From assembly GCF_026262505.1 (NCBI RefSeq), contig NC_067206.1:23141896-23205895 (forward strand): DNA of 64,000 nucleotides, in the 5' to 3' direction. The stretch is from Trichomonas vaginalis G3 (taxonomy: Eukaryota > Parabasalia > Trichomonadida > Trichomonadidae). This document shows positions 8,800-20,900 of the stretch, one piece after another. A program made the translations under genes and the position numbers. Positions within the stretch are counted from its first letter, which is position 1. Each line of letters starts with the position of its first letter. A model generated the notes under the pieces. That model saw only the letters and a program-made list of their open reading frames with translations, made no database searches and was not told the origin of the DNA.

Positions 8800-11757
8800 A
8801 AATGGCATTCATGATAATAAAAAAATTGATAACCAAGAAAGCTCAAATGAAAAGGAACCTGTAGATAGTGAATTTCTTCAAAATTTGATTGAAAAAATTT
8901 CATCATGATTTAGATGAAGGAAATCCAGAAGAATCAATTCAAAATTTTGCAAATCTGATAGAGATAACTCATAATTTCCTTATCGAAAAAGATAAAAGAA
9001 ATACAAATTTTATCGAAGATTTAATTGACTTTTAAATGATGTTTGATGACAACAGAGATATTGTAAATGATGTGTTAATACTAATTTAGAATCTTCTTAC
9101 TCAAGATATTTTGATAATCGATAATTTTGTTAAAAATTCGGGATTAGAACCATTAATATGACGATAACATTGCATTGCAATGTTTGATTATTATTAAAAT
9201 TGTATTGGTAAGCAAAAAAGCCCAAATTATTTTAGATACAACACAATTTCCAGATTTAATTGATAATTTACTCCAAAAATTCGATAGACATGAGATACTT
9301 ATAGAGTCTGCATCGATTATAGACGTTTCTATTGCACATTTACAAAAAATGAAAATTTAATTTTTCATTTTAGGTCTGAAACAAAGGTAGGTCAACAAAA
9401 AATACGTTATTTCGCAAGGAAAAAAATTCTCATGAACAACTTCAAGCGGATTTTTCTCAGTAATAAAACTCCAAACTTCTCTTAATTGTGGAGAGAAATT
9501 GAAGTTTTCTTCATGCATAGTAATTTATTACTTTGTATTTACATTAATTTCAGAAACAGTGTTGACATATATGCAATTTAAAATCGATGTCATTTATACT
9601 TAGCAAGAATATATCCAATCGTTCTATTCTTTCAAAATATAAAGCTCTACAATGGAAATTGTATAGCTTAAAATTTAATAATCTGCCCCGATACTTTGAA
9701 CGATGAAAATCGTAAGCCACTGCAATAAGATTAATCTTCAATTGTTGTATATATTAATATCTTACTCTCATAAAAATCTGCAAGACCGTTTTCGCGAAAA
9801 AGTCATTTTACATACATGCGTTACTTAGTTAGGCGATTGTTCTAACCTCAACCATAAAAATAATGCAAAATACTGAAAGTCTAGATATAATTAATAGACT
9901 CTAAATATTGCAGCTGCGCTTAAAACAAGAATTAACAAATTTGTCGATATTCACTCAACAAATTGAAATTTCATCAATAAAGCAAAAACAAAATGAGTTA
10001 CAAACGGGGGCATGACGAATTTATCTACTAAAAATAAATTTATAACTAATATACAGCAAAAATTCTCGATTAATCCCCGAATTGCAACAAATAACTTGAA
10101 GATGTTGTTTTACGTTGCTTACAAAAGCAAACTACATAAAGTTTTTGAAATAGAACCTTTTAAATACGCTCAAATAAAAATATATACTAATACCTTTTCT
10201 CTTTTTTTAAATAAATATATTCTCATTCATTCCCTAAAACAAACCATTATATGAATATCATGAAATATGTCATTAAAAATAAATTATAATAATAATCCAA
10301 AATATTCATATCAGATATGAGAAAAAAAGACATATTTTAGAACAAGCATCAAAAATAAATAATGTTTGTAATTCCAAAATTTTTTCATTTTGCAAATTTT
10401 CATGGAAAATTCGTATTTCTTTTCTCCATTTTCAAATTTTTGAATTTTTTTTGGAATTTTAAATGAAGAATTGAGAAACCTAATATAGATGGTTGTTATC
10501 TCATATGTGAATATGTTCGTTTTATTTCACAGTTTGGAATTTTCTCATATTTTATGGTGAAATTGAGTTTCTATCACAAGTTTAGATAGCATATTTAAGG
10601 ACATATTACATGAATTTATATTTTCATCAATATGGTATATTGAAATAGGAGACGCTCAATATTACAATGTCTTTCTTAGAATTCCAAATGTATTCAAATT
10701 TCCTGAAACTACAATTTCTGTAGTTACTAGCCACATATAGGATGCAATACTCAAATGTCTAGTAGAGAGTATATCATTTTATCTCGCAAAATGAGTATCT
10801 TAGGAAAAATTCTAGATACTTTTTCAAAACATACAACAATGCAAGATCTATTCTGTAAAACCGATCAACAGTACAAATATGCTTATTTGCAGGTCAAAGA
10901 ATCGAATGTTAATTTTAATAATATTTCCTCGAAATCGCTCTTGCAGTTTTCTTCCATTCTTCGTCTATTAGTTACCGAGTACCTACATAGTCTAAATACA
11001 TTACCAAAATCAAGAAAGCATCGTTACGATTTTGTTGACCTACCTTTTCTGAAACTATTTGATTTCATAAAGTTCTCTTTCAAATATTCTTTTCGATAAA
11101 ATTTTTGGTTCTCTTGAAAATTTTTCATTTTCTAGCTGTAAGAACGTTATTTGGCTTCTTGAAAACAATATCATTGGATTCTGTTTCTTGGAGTTACCAA
11201 ATATACCTCCAATTTTCATTGGAAGAATTTTATTAATTTTGGTCGGAATATTTAATTCATTTCCTCAGTTTATTACTGACGAGGAAAACGAAAGCAGTCT
11301 GAATATAAGAGAGAGCATGCGACAAGTAGCAAATCAGCTTCCAATCGATGAAATTATTAAATTATTTGATTTATTTATTTCAGAAGCTGACGTTAAATCG
11401 GTTGGAATAGCTTTAACACTACTGGAACTTGCTGTGCAATACGATGAATCCATTTTTCTTCAACTTTTGGAAAAAGATTTTTCAGAAAAATTTCAAGATT
11501 TGATGATTAACACTCCAAATAAGGTCAATATATATTGTATTCACTTCTCATATGAATGCATACCTTATTTCTATTGTCAATTCCCTGATAAATGAAGAAA
11601 TTGTTGAAATTTTTGAAAATTTAATCGAAAGTGATGTCGAAATCTCAGAGAAAGTGTTCCAAATTTGCTTATCCATATATGATCTGATTGATTCTGACTC
11701 TCCAATGAAAGAAATTCGGGATAATATCATTGACCAAAATTATTCTACATCAGAATA
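8800..11757 (+). pseudogene. broken armadillo/HEAT-like host gene
   Basis: Plus-strand coding remnants in several frames with the same flavour: Leu/Ile-rich helical repeats with acidic caps. They include NFANLIEITHNFLIEKD near 8950, TTQFPDLIDNLLQKFDRHEIL near 9240-9300, and a better-preserved stretch at 11188-11757 (QVANQLPIDEIIKLFDLF, then VGIALTLLELAVQYDES). This pattern fits an armadillo or HEAT repeat protein, but I cannot name the family. Many stops and frameshifts separate the pieces, and the section 9360-10750 is largely unreadable. Two different decayed genes rather than one cannot be excluded. Confidence 0.55.
9361..10754. other. long stretch without readable gene
   Basis: Very AT-rich sequence between the two readable parts of the armadillo-like pseudogene. 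Weak coding echoes of the same gene appear close to 10620-10740, but no feature can be fixed. Confidence 0.4.
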
Positions 11758-11759
11758 AG

Positions 11760-12212
11760 ATATTTCATATGTATTTGTTTTTGCCATGTTATGTTAATGT
11801 AAACTATACTATTCTATCACTTTATTTTTTGAAATTTGATGAGTCATTGAAAAATAGTCGCCAGAAAGAACGAAAGAAATCAAATAAATTGGAATCATTA
11901 TGTTTTTATTCTGAAAGATTAATGAAATTATCAAAACGATCAAATTGGACAACATGAAATCAAAAAAGACGTTATGATTGATCTTTTTATGGGTGAGAAG
12001 TAATCTGTTGTATTATAATCAGATATGTAATAATGTCGTAGGAAAAATAGCCGGTAAGCGTCATTTTCCTATTTTTCCGAAATTGTTTGAGCAACTTTTG
12101 AGAGGGTAAAGATTTTATCAGTTGTCACTTTTCGATTATACAAAGAATTTTTAACGTACAGCATTTTTACAATAAAAAATATTTTTTACTTTTCCTCTTT
12201 CTAAACACTGTG
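11760..12212. other. upstream region of the Cdc20/Cdh1-like gene
   Basis: No gene seen. A T-rich, pyrimidine-rich stretch (TTTTACTTTTCCTCTTTC) lies 10 to 30 bases before the start codon and is the only promoter-like sequence visible. Confidence 0.35.
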
Positions 12213-13367
12213 ATGCTGTCTTTGGTACCCAAAAGAAGAATACCAGTGCCTAAAGAAAGGTCACAAAGTATGATTGTGCAAGGAGAACTGACGAAACAAC
12301 CCAGTTCACCTTTTATTAAAGATCGTTTTGTCAATTCAGAGAGAAAAACGCCAACATGTTCTCCAAGTCCATTATACAAATCTCCATCAGCTAATAGTTT
12401 CGTTGAAAGTCCGATAAAGTCACCAATCAGTACTCCGAAAAAACAAAAGAAATACCATGTAACTGATACGACTCTTGATGCTCCTGATATATTAGATCTT
12501 GAGCCAAATGAAATTATTAGCTTTAACACTGAAAATCATCTTGCAGTTGCCCTTGGTCAGCATGTTTACATCTGGAGAGACGGAGATGTCGAATATTACA
12601 TGAATGCTGCAGTTAATATCAATTCATTATGCTGGTACGATAGTGATACACTTGTTATCGCGCCAAAAGGTCATGTTGAGTTATGGAGTGTCTTAACCAA
12701 GCGTTGCATCCGCAAATTACAGCACCACAAAGGCCGTGTAAACTGTATAGCATGTACAAACGGCAAAATTGCAACTGCTGGTACAGACAACGTAATCAAC
12801 TTATCAGATCTCAAAACTTTCAAAACAGATACATTGATTGGCCATAAATCAGAAATAGTCAGTCTTTCTTGGTCGCCGGATGGAAACATTCTTGCATCAG
12901 CTGATAAATCTGGTTTATTATCCATTTGGGCAAACAAAAAACGTAAAAAGATACCTATGCACTTCCCAATAGCATCAATTACATGGATTACCCAAACAAT
13001 TATCGCTGTTGGTGGAAGTGATCAAGATGGAACACTCAAATTAGTGAATATTTTATGCCCTGATGATGAACAGTCAATATTTGTTGAGACTGGTCAGCCA
13101 ATATCACATATCCACTGGTGCTTAGCCCGTGGAATATTTGTTGCTCACAGAATTCTTCCATTTGATGTGGAATTATTCGGCCGCGATTTAACAAAAATCG
13201 ATGATTTTAAGGGTCATGAAGGCCCTGTAATGCAAGTAATTAGCACTCTAGATGGTTCATATGCAGCTTCAATTGCAGCAGATGAAAAAATTAAATTATG
13301 GAATTTCGTGAATGAAGCTTCACTCGTTAGAGCACAATCAGCTCAGTTCTTCCCAACAATTAGATAA
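12213..13367 (+). CDS. APC/C co-activator, Cdc20/Cdh1 (Fizzy) family
   Basis: WD40 adaptor that brings substrates to the anaphase-promoting complex, a ubiquitin ligase of mitosis. The 384-residue protein has the family order. A basic, disordered N-terminus contains a C-box-like DRFVNSER (about residues 37-44; typical DRYIPxR). A cluster of Ser/Thr-Pro sites includes SPIK and TPKK, which fit cyclin-dependent kinase sites. The family's LDAPDILDLEPNE entry into the propeller (about 88-100) is followed by WD40 blades (GRVNCIACTNGKIATAGTD, SEIVSLSWSPDGNILASAD, GPVMQVISTLDGSYAASIAADEKIKLW). The chain ends in Ile-Arg, the IR tail that docks on the APC/C. The start is placed at the ATG at 12213. Whether it is Cdc20 or Cdh1 cannot be settled by eye. 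Confidence 0.9.
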   Translation: MLSLVPKRRIPVPKERSQSMIVQGELTKQPSSPFIKDRFVNSERKTPTCSPSPLYKSPSANSFVESPIKSPISTPKKQKKYHVTDTTLDAPDILDLEPNEIISFNTENHLAVALGQHVYIWRDGDVEYYMNAAVNINSLCWYDSDTLVIAPKGHVELWSVLTKRCIRKLQHHKGRVNCIACTNGKIATAGTDNVINLSDLKTFKTDTLIGHKSEIVSLSWSPDGNILASADKSGLLSIWANKKRKKIPMHFPIASITWITQTIIAVGGSDQDGTLKLVNILCPDDEQSIFVETGQPISHIHWCLARGIFVAHRILPFDVELFGRDLTKIDDFKGHEGPVMQVISTLDGSYAASIAADEKIKLWNFVNEASLVRAQSAQFFPTIR

Positions 13368-13975
13368 GTGTATTGTAAATATATTATGTTATAAAATCTG
13401 TAAATAATCCCAGCTTTATAGCTCATTTGTCAAAAAAAATTGAGAATGTGTCAAAAAGTGGTAATTTTATCAATTTTACCAATATTAGTAATTTTTTTTC
13501 AAATGGTATTACTATATTTTGTTTCAATATGGAATCGCGCAACTAGAAAAAAATTATTTAAATTTTGAAGTGTGACATATAAAGTTCTGTCAAAATGTAA
13601 GCTATTGAATTTTTTGAGAGGGAAATAATCATCGAGGAAGTAAAAAGTGACGCTTTAGGAAATATTATTAGAAATATGATAATAAATATATTTGGAAAAA
13701 ATATGTTTTTTTCAAAAATTGAAATGTTCATAGAATATTTTGAAATATGTAGGGAATTGAATTCGGTAATATATGATAAACAGGATTTTTAAATTTCAAG
13801 GAAAAATAGCTTTTGTGAATACTTTTGAGAACTCTTCTCAAAGATCATGATTCAAATATATTAAGAGCCAAAATATTAGAGATGAGTTCACAATCAAAAT
13901 TTTACATTTTAATTATTTAGAAAAACGTATTAACCTCAATAAAAAATATCTCAAAGATTAATAGTTAATTTAGGG

Positions 13976-14672
13976 TTTCCTAGCTATCTAGAGGGAATTG
14001 TTCCTTATGATGTATATATTTATAATGTATGCATCATAAGGAACAATTCCCTCCTTAAAACGAGAAAACTTGTTCGCAATCATTTCGCATTTCGAACAAG
14101 TTTTCTCGTTTTAATAACAAACTAAAGGCTATGAGGCACTGATTATATATTAGTGCCTCATAGCCTTTAGTTCCCAGTAGATAGCTGGGAAACTTTCTCC
14201 AAATGATAAGTTATTTAGAGAAAGTTTCCCAGCTATCTAGAGGGAATTGTTCCTTATGATGTATATATTTATAATGTATGCATCATAAGGAACAATTCCC
14301 TCCTTAAAACGAGAAAACTTGTTCGCAATCATTTCGCATTTCGAACAAGTTTTCTCACTTTTAATAAACTAAAGGCTATGAGGCACTGATTATATATTAG
14401 TGCCTCATAGCCTTTAGTTCCCAGTAGATAGCTGGGAAACTTTCTCCAAATGATAAGTTATTTAGAGAAAGTTTCCCAGCTATCTAGAGGGAATTGTTCC
14501 TTATGATGTATATATTTATAATGTATGCATCATAAGGAACAATTCCCTCGCTGAAGTGAGAAAACTTGTTCGCAATCATTTCGCATTCGAACAAGTTTTC
14601 TCACTTTTAGTAGGGAACTAAAGGCTATGAGGCACTGATTATATATCAGTGCCTCATAGCCTTTAGTTCCCT
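13976..14672. repeat. tandem hairpin array, about three 248-bp units of four palindromes
   Basis: The unit repeats at about 13982, 14231 and 14478. Each unit holds four near-perfect palindromes in a row: 13991-14053 (starts GAGGGAATTGTTCC), 14057-14112 (GAGAAAACTTGTTCG), 14121-14171 (ACTAAAGGCTATGAGGCAC) and 14178-14239 (TAGATAGCTGGGAAAC). Stems are about 20 to 28 bp with loops of roughly 5 to 15 bases, and only a few bases separate the hairpins. The copies are nearly identical, so the tandem growth is recent. The block lies downstream of the integrase gene of the surrounding transposon. Confidence 0.93.
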
Positions 14673-14689
14673 GTAGAAAAGATCGAAAT

Positions 14690-14950
14690 TTTATTCTGAT
14701 TTTAACTGATCTATATTTCGCTTGCGTTATTTGAATCTTTTCTTTTGCATATGTCATTCCTTTCACTTTTCGAATTTCATTTGCCTGCATGCTCTCTCGT
14801 TTTGGTTGAAAATCAACTCAATCTTAAAATGAACTTCTTCATTCTTTACAATAAATTCAATTTTTTTCGAGATATATCTTTATCTACCCCTATGTGAGCT
14901 GCATATTCTTTCTCGCTAAATTCTTTTGATTCTTCAGAGCTAAAAATCAA
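14690..14950 (-). pseudogene. decayed coding remnant of the integrase-type transposon
   Basis: Between the hairpin array and the integrase gene the minus strand reads as short helical, Lys-rich fragments, for example EEFSEKEYA-like and NEIRKVKGMTYAKEKIQ. These look like the helix-turn-helix part that precedes integrase genes of this family. No continuous frame exists. This may be a partial duplication of the N-terminal domain. Confidence 0.35.
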
Positions 14951-14952
14951 GT

Positions 14953-16098
14953 TTAATAAAAATAATGTTTATTCATAATTTTGAAAACCAAATTCAAATT
15001 TGAATGAGAATTTTTGAAAAAAATATAGAATATTTCAATAGTTTGGAATCTCTTCAACTTCCCACTGCTTATTAACACATTTTTTCCAGAGCGGTTTATC
15101 ATCCTTGGTCCATTTCTTAAATTTGTTGTAAACCTCTCTTGGAGTGTATGGTCGAACTCCAATTTTTGGATGAGCGCCATGTGGCATGTCATTGTATTTT
15201 TGCCTGAATTCTTCCAATTCCTGATTGATGCTCTCAAATTCTGAAGACTTTGGAGCATTTTTGTCCAGTGATGGCCAGAGGCGTTCAATTTTGCCATTTT
15301 GACGTGGCATGTATGGAGCTGATTTTCTGATTTGAATGTCATAAGTACTCAAAAATTTTGTGAACTCTCCCTCATTTTCTTTACCGTTATCTGACCAGAA
15401 ACAGAAAGGTGCTCCATATTTTTGAACTGTTGCAATTGCCACTTTTGAAGTTTCTGTTGAACTTTTGTTACGAAGCAATTTCAATGCTAACAAATAACGA
15501 CTTTTGTCATCAATTATTCCATAAACCGGTAAAGTTTCTGGTTCTTTCAAAAAATGAATATCCACATGCCAGATTGTATTTGGAAGAATTGCTTCATAAT
15601 CCACATAATATGCTTTTGGATTACTTTTATCTTTTTCTTTGTAAATTCCCAGAAATTTTGCTGCCTTAATAACTGCATTGTAACTGATTTGAAATTGTTT
15701 TGGATTCATATTGAGAGTCCAATACAATTTTTGAACCCCACATTTGTAATTTTCATAAGAATTCTGAACCTTCAAAATTAATTTTTGCAAATTACCTCAG
15801 ACTTTTCAGAGGATTGAGTGGCAACTCAATCCTCTGAAATAGTCTGTGGTAATTTTTAGTCTCTACACTATTTCAATATAAGCTCCATTTTTAAACAGTT
15901 TTTAAAAATCGAGCATTGAAAAGTGTGATGAGACTCTGGAGTTAATTCCTCTTGTGGAGGACCACTTTTAATTTTTGGTGTACCACCGATTTCTTTGAAT
16001 GCTTTTTTGAGAGTATTTCTTGAAATTTGTTTGAAAATTGTAACATTTTGATAAGAATATGGAACTTTTTTCAAAACTGTTGCGTATGTTAACTCACC
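14953..16098 (-). pseudogene. rve-type integrase/transposase, interrupted
   Basis: The catalytic core is readable at 15035-15790: TIWHVDIHFLKE (first Asp) with YGIIDDKSRYLLAL, then FWSDNGKENEG (second Asp), then PRQNGKIERLWP (Glu). This is the DDE triad of retroviral-type and IS3-type integrases. The N-terminal helix-turn-helix part lies at 15868-16098 (SRNTLKKAFKEIGGTPK), separated from the core by a 67-bp foldback sequence. It continues beyond the large insertion at 24259-24330 (starting NENSRPSIPNEW). A frame overlap near 15040-15340 shows further decay. The gene belongs to a DNA transposon with inverted ends, and no Gag or reverse transcriptase is present. Confidence 0.8.
15790..15856. 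repeat. 67-bp foldback inserted in the integrase gene
   Basis: Two nested inverted repeats. The inner stem TTCAGAGGATTGAGT pairs with its complement after a short loop (15805-15838). The outer AAATTACCTCAGACT pairs with AGTCTGTGGTAATTT (15841-15855). The whole block separates the helix-turn-helix part from the catalytic part of the integrase, at a place where the related gene at 36539-36618 has only linker sequence. Confidence 0.8.
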
Positions 16099-16129
16099 AT
16101 AAGGATGTCAATTCGGAAAATTGTTTTCA

Positions 16130-17580
16130 TTTTAGGAGAATATAATTTTCCTTTTCGAAAATTTAAAAAGTGAGACGCGCAGGATTCGAACTTTTTTAAA
16201 AGTTGATTTAAATATATTCTAGTGTGGATTCTAAGGATAATATCATATTTAAAATAAGAATATACTAGTTTAGGTGGTATAATTTTTTTCGATAAATTTG
16301 AGAGCATGTACGTTTAGGACATCAAAAGTGTCAATTCGCTCAGCGAAAGCTGAGCTAGCTTCGTTCTCGAAAGAATAGGGAAGGAGTGAAAGAGAGTGAT
16401 ACAGATGTTGACACATTCATATCATTTCAACAAATTTTGATCAAATTGAAATGCAATGAAATTCAATTCACTTCATATCCTTCAGTCAGTACATTGACAT
16501 CCTTCTACATCACAATGATAACTCGTGCATCAATAGTTCTACAACTAACTCAGAAAAAACAAGATTTTTCCTTCCAGCTTACAGCTTTTAAAAAGTTTCG
16601 ATGATAAAAATCACTCTACTCTTGTTTATCGATATGTTGTGATAGTAGGTAAACGTATTCTTATCGATATTAATAAAAATATTTTTACGAAAATCTGAAC
16701 CAATTACAGAGTTATTCATAAAGTTTATGATAACTGTAATTACTTCATCTTTGTTTTATATTTGAATAAACAATTTAATTTAATTTGCATAATTTTTTTA
16801 GTTGAAAGACAGGAAACTTAGTTGAGTTTGTATTATTTTTATCGTTCAATTCATTGTATATGTGAGTGATCCAGATATTTAAGATATTTAGAAAAAATTT
16901 ATTAATTTGATTAACAAATTTTAATCAAAATAGCAAAAATCTATTTGATAGCTGTAAGCAAATAATAATTTCTATTTCAACCAAAATCACTTATTTTCAT
17001 CTAAACGTATAAAATTGTCAATTTTATGAGAATAAATTTAAAATCTCATGAAATATAAAGGAGAGTAATATTTTTCAATTTTCTTTTTTTCTTTCTCTCA
17101 AATATTTTCTATTGGGAATTTTCTTGTTATCAAAAAATAATTTTAATATTTGTTTATTTCATTACATACAATAAAATTTTAAAAACTCTATTTCTTCACA
17201 AGAAAATTTTTTCCTTCATATGAAGAAACATTTTGTTCTCCATTTGATGCTGAGTCTAAATCTCGATTTTTGAATTTTCTTCTTTCCAAATTTCTTTTTT
17301 CCAAATTAGAAGTTTAATTCAAATTTTCAATAGTTTATATATACCTTGAATCCGAACCATTAAGTCATAGACCAATTTGAGAATTTTCAGAGGAATCAAA
17401 TTTATAGTATTTATATATTATTAATCATTTTCTTAAATAAAATCATAAGTTCTCAATTTTTCTTCATAACGATTCTTATAAATTTTAATGTTTTTACTAT
17501 GAGTGCTAAATATTATTAATTACTAAATGATTTTAAAAAGAAAAAACATGTTTTTACTTTGTACGTTAACATACGTTAAT
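16130..17580. other. AT-rich interior without genes
   Basis: No supportable gene. At 16160-16190 the minus strand has GTTCGAATCCTGC, which resembles the T-arm of a tRNA, but no other arm fits. The rest is low-complexity A/T sequence inside the 8.1 kb element. Confidence 0.4.
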
Positions 17581-17648
17581 ATCACTTCGGCTATGGATAG
17601 AGGCCAACAGCGCCTTATTAATGAGAAAAACATTAGCCTCTTATCAAT

Positions 17649-17743
17649 GAGATGGAAGTGTATTCGTGGATTACAATTGTGAATTCAGATACACTTCCAT
17701 CTCAAAAAATGCAATCAAATTTGTATTGAATTGCATTTTTTGA
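17649..17743. repeat. two adjacent perfect hairpins
   Basis: TGAGATGGAAGTGTAT pairs with ATACACTTCCATCTCA across a loop of about 24 bases (17649-17704). It is followed at once by AAAAAATGCAAT and ATTGCATTTTTT across a shorter loop (17705-17743). They have a different sequence from the four-hairpin arrays. Confidence 0.8.
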
Positions 17744-17773
17744 ATACATGCTATTGGCAGTTGGGTTTTTAGT

Positions 17774-17970
17774 GCATTTATATTATATTGGTACTAAGGC
17801 TTTTGGAAAATTTACAAAATAAATTTAATATTTTGTAAATGTTATCGGTTCTTACGCTTTTGGAAGGAGGGATGGTATTTTTGGAGCATTATATTACATT
17901 GGTACTAAGGCTTTTGGAAAATTTACAAAATAAATTTAATATTTTGTAAATGTTATCGGTTCTTACGCTT
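17774..17970 (+). repeat. 111-bp direct repeat leading into the 21-bp array
   Basis: GGTACTAAGGCTTTTGG with about 80 following bases occurs twice, 111 bases apart. In the second copy the last shared bases (TACGCTT) run straight into the first CTTCCTCTC unit of the minisatellite, so the array begins within the repeat. Confidence 0.8.
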
Positions 17971-20900
17971 CCTCTCTTCATCAAGATGCTTCCTCACTCC
18001 ATCATGCATCCATCATGCAGCTTCCTCTCTTCATCAAGGTGCTTCCTCTCTTGATCAAGATGCTTCCTCTCTTCATCAAGATGCTTCCTCACTCCATCAA
18101 GATGCTTCCTCACTCCATCATGCATCCATCATGCAGCTTCCTCTCTTCAACAAAGTGATTCCTCTCTTCTTCAAAGTACTTCCTCTCTTCATCAAGATGC
18201 TTCCTCTCTTCATCAAGATGCTTCCTCACTCCATCATGCATCCATCATGCAGCTTCCTCTCTTCAACAAAGTGATTCCTCTCTTCTTCAAAGTACTTCCT
18301 CTCTTCATCAAGATGCTTCCTCACTCCATCATGCATCCATCATGCAGCTTCCTCTCTTCATCAAGATGCTTCCTCTCTTGATCAAGATGCTTCCTCTCTT
18401 CATCAAGATGCTTGCTCTCTTCAACAAAGTGCTTCCTCTCTTCTTCAAAGTACTTCCTCTCTTCATCAAGATGCAGCTTCCTCTCTTGATCAAGATGCTT
18501 CCTCTCTTGATCAAGATGCTTCCTCTCTTCATCAAGGTGCTTCCTCTCTTCATCAAGGTGCTTCCTCTCTTCATCAAGATGCTTCCTCTCTTCAACAAAG
18601 TGCTTCCTCTCTTCATCATGCAGCTTCCTCTCTTCAACAAAGTGCTTCCTCTCTTCATCAAGATGCTTCCTCTCTTCATCAAGGTGCTTCCTCTCTTCAT
18701 CAAGATGCTTCCTCTCTTCATCAAGGTGCTTCCTCTCTTCATCAAGATGCTTCCTCTCTTGATCAAGATGCAGCTTCCTCTCTTCAACAAAGTGCTTCCT
18801 CTCTTCATCAAGATGCTTCCTCTCTTCATCAAGATGCTTCCTCTCTTGATCAAGATGCTTCCTCTCTTCATCAAGATGCTTCCTCTCTTCATCAAGGTGC
18901 TTCCTCTCTTCATCAAAGTGCTTCCTCTCTTGCTCAAGATGCAACTTCCTCTCTTCTTCAAAGTACTTCCTCTCTTGATCAAAGTGCTTCCTCTCTTCAA
19001 CAAAGTACTTCCTCTCTTCATCAAGATGCTTCCTCTCTTCAACAAAGTGCTTCCTCTCTTCAACAAAGTGCTTCCTCTCTTCTTCAAAGTACTTCCTCTC
19101 TTCATCAAAGTGCTTCCTCTCTTCAACAAAGTACTTCCTCTCTTCATCAAAGTGCTTCCTCTCTTCAACAAAGTACTTCCTCTCTTCATCAAGATGCAGC
19201 TTCCTCTCTTGATCAAGATGCTTCCTCTCTTGATCCAGGTGCTTCCTCTCTTCATCAAGGTGCTTCCTCTCTTCATCAAGATGCTTCCTCTCTTGATCAA
19301 GGTGCTTCCTCTCTTCAACAAAGTGCTTCCTCTCTTCATCAAGATGCTTCCTCTCTTCATCAAGGTGCTTCCTCTCTTCATCAAGATGCTTCCTCTCTTG
19401 ATCAAGGTGCTTCCTCTCTTCAACAAAGTGCTTCCTCTCTTCATCAAGATGCTTCCTCTCTTCATCAAGGTGCTTCCTCTCTTCATCAAGATGCTTCCTC
19501 TCTTCTTCAAAGTACTTCCTCTCTTCATCAAGATGCTTCCTCTCTTCATCAAGATGCTTCCTCTCTTGATCAAAATGCTTCCTCTCTTCATCAAGGTGCT
19601 TCCTCTCTTCATCAAGATGCTTCCTCTCTTGATCAAGATGCTTCCTCTCTTGATCAAGATGCTTCCTCTCTTCAACAAAGTACTTCCTCTCTTCATCAAG
19701 ATGCAGCTTCCTCTCTTCAACAAAGTACTTCCTCTCTTCATCAAAGTGCTTCCTCTCTTCAACAAAGTACTTCCTCTCTTCATCAAGATGCTTCCTCTCT
19801 TCATCAAGATGCTTCCTCTCTTCAACAAAGTGCTTCCTCTCTTCTTCAAAGTACTTCCTCTCTTCATCAACGTGCTTCCTCTCTTCAACAAAGTACTTCC
19901 TCTCTTCATCAAGATGCAGCTTCCTCTCTTCATCAAGATGCTTCCTCTCTTGATCAAGATGCTTCCTCTCTTCATCAAGATGCTTCCTCTCTTCAACAAA
20001 GTGCTTCCTCTCTTCTTCAAAGTACTTCCTCTCTTCATCAACGTGCTTCCTCTCTTCATCAAGATGCTTCCTCTCTTCATCAAGATGCTTCCTCTCTTCA
20101 ACAAAGTGCTTCCTCTCTTCTTCAAAGTACTTCCTCTCTTCATCAACGTGCTTCCTCTCTTCATCAAGGTGCTTCCTCTCTTCATCAAGATGCTTCCTCT
20201 CTTCATCAAGATGCTTCCTCTCTTGATCAAGATGCTTCCTCTCTTGATCAAAATGCTTCCTCTCTTGATCAAGGTGCTTCCTCTCTTCAACAAAGTGCTT
20301 CCTCTCTTCATCAAGATGCTTCCTCTCTTCATCAAGATGCTTCCTCTCTTCATCAAGGTGCTTCCTCTCTTCATCAAGATGCTTCCTCTCTTGATCAAAA
20401 TGCTTCCTCTCTTGATCAAGGTGCTTCCTCTCTTCAACAAAGTGCTTCCTCTCTTCATCAAGATGCTTCCTCTCTTCATCAAGATGCTTCCTCTCTTGAT
20501 CAAAATGCTTCCTCTCTTGATCAAGGTGCTTCCTCTCTTCAACAAAGTGCTTCCTCTCTTCATCAAGATGCTTCCTCTCTTCATCAAGATGCTTCCTCTC
20601 TTCATCAAGATGCTTCCTCTCTTGATCAAGATGCTTCCTCTCTTGATCAAAATGCTTCCTCTCTTGATCAAGGTGCTTCCTCTCTTCAACAAAGTGCTTC
20701 CTCTCTTCATCAAGATGCTTCCTCTCTTCATCAAGATGCTTCCTCTCTTCATCAAGGTGCTTCCTCTCTTCATCAAGATGCTTCCTCTCTTGATCAAAAT
20801 GCTTCCTCTCTTGATCAAGGTGCTTCCTCTCTTCAACAAAGTGCTTCCTCTCTTCATCAAGATGCTTCCTCTCTTCATCAAGATGCTTCCTCTCTTGATC

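Noticed and set aside
13976-14672. CRISPR array
   Set aside because: The repeats are contiguous palindromes without variable spacers, and the genome is eukaryotic.
14953-16098. LTR retrotransposon as source of the integrase-like genes
   Set aside because: No reverse transcriptase, protease, Gag-like region or long direct terminal repeats. The elements have inverted ends, so a DNA transposon fits better.
16140-16200. tRNA gene on the minus strand (GTTCGAATCCTGC)
   Set aside because: Only a T-loop-like sequence is present. The T-stem does not pair, and no D- or anticodon arm can be found.
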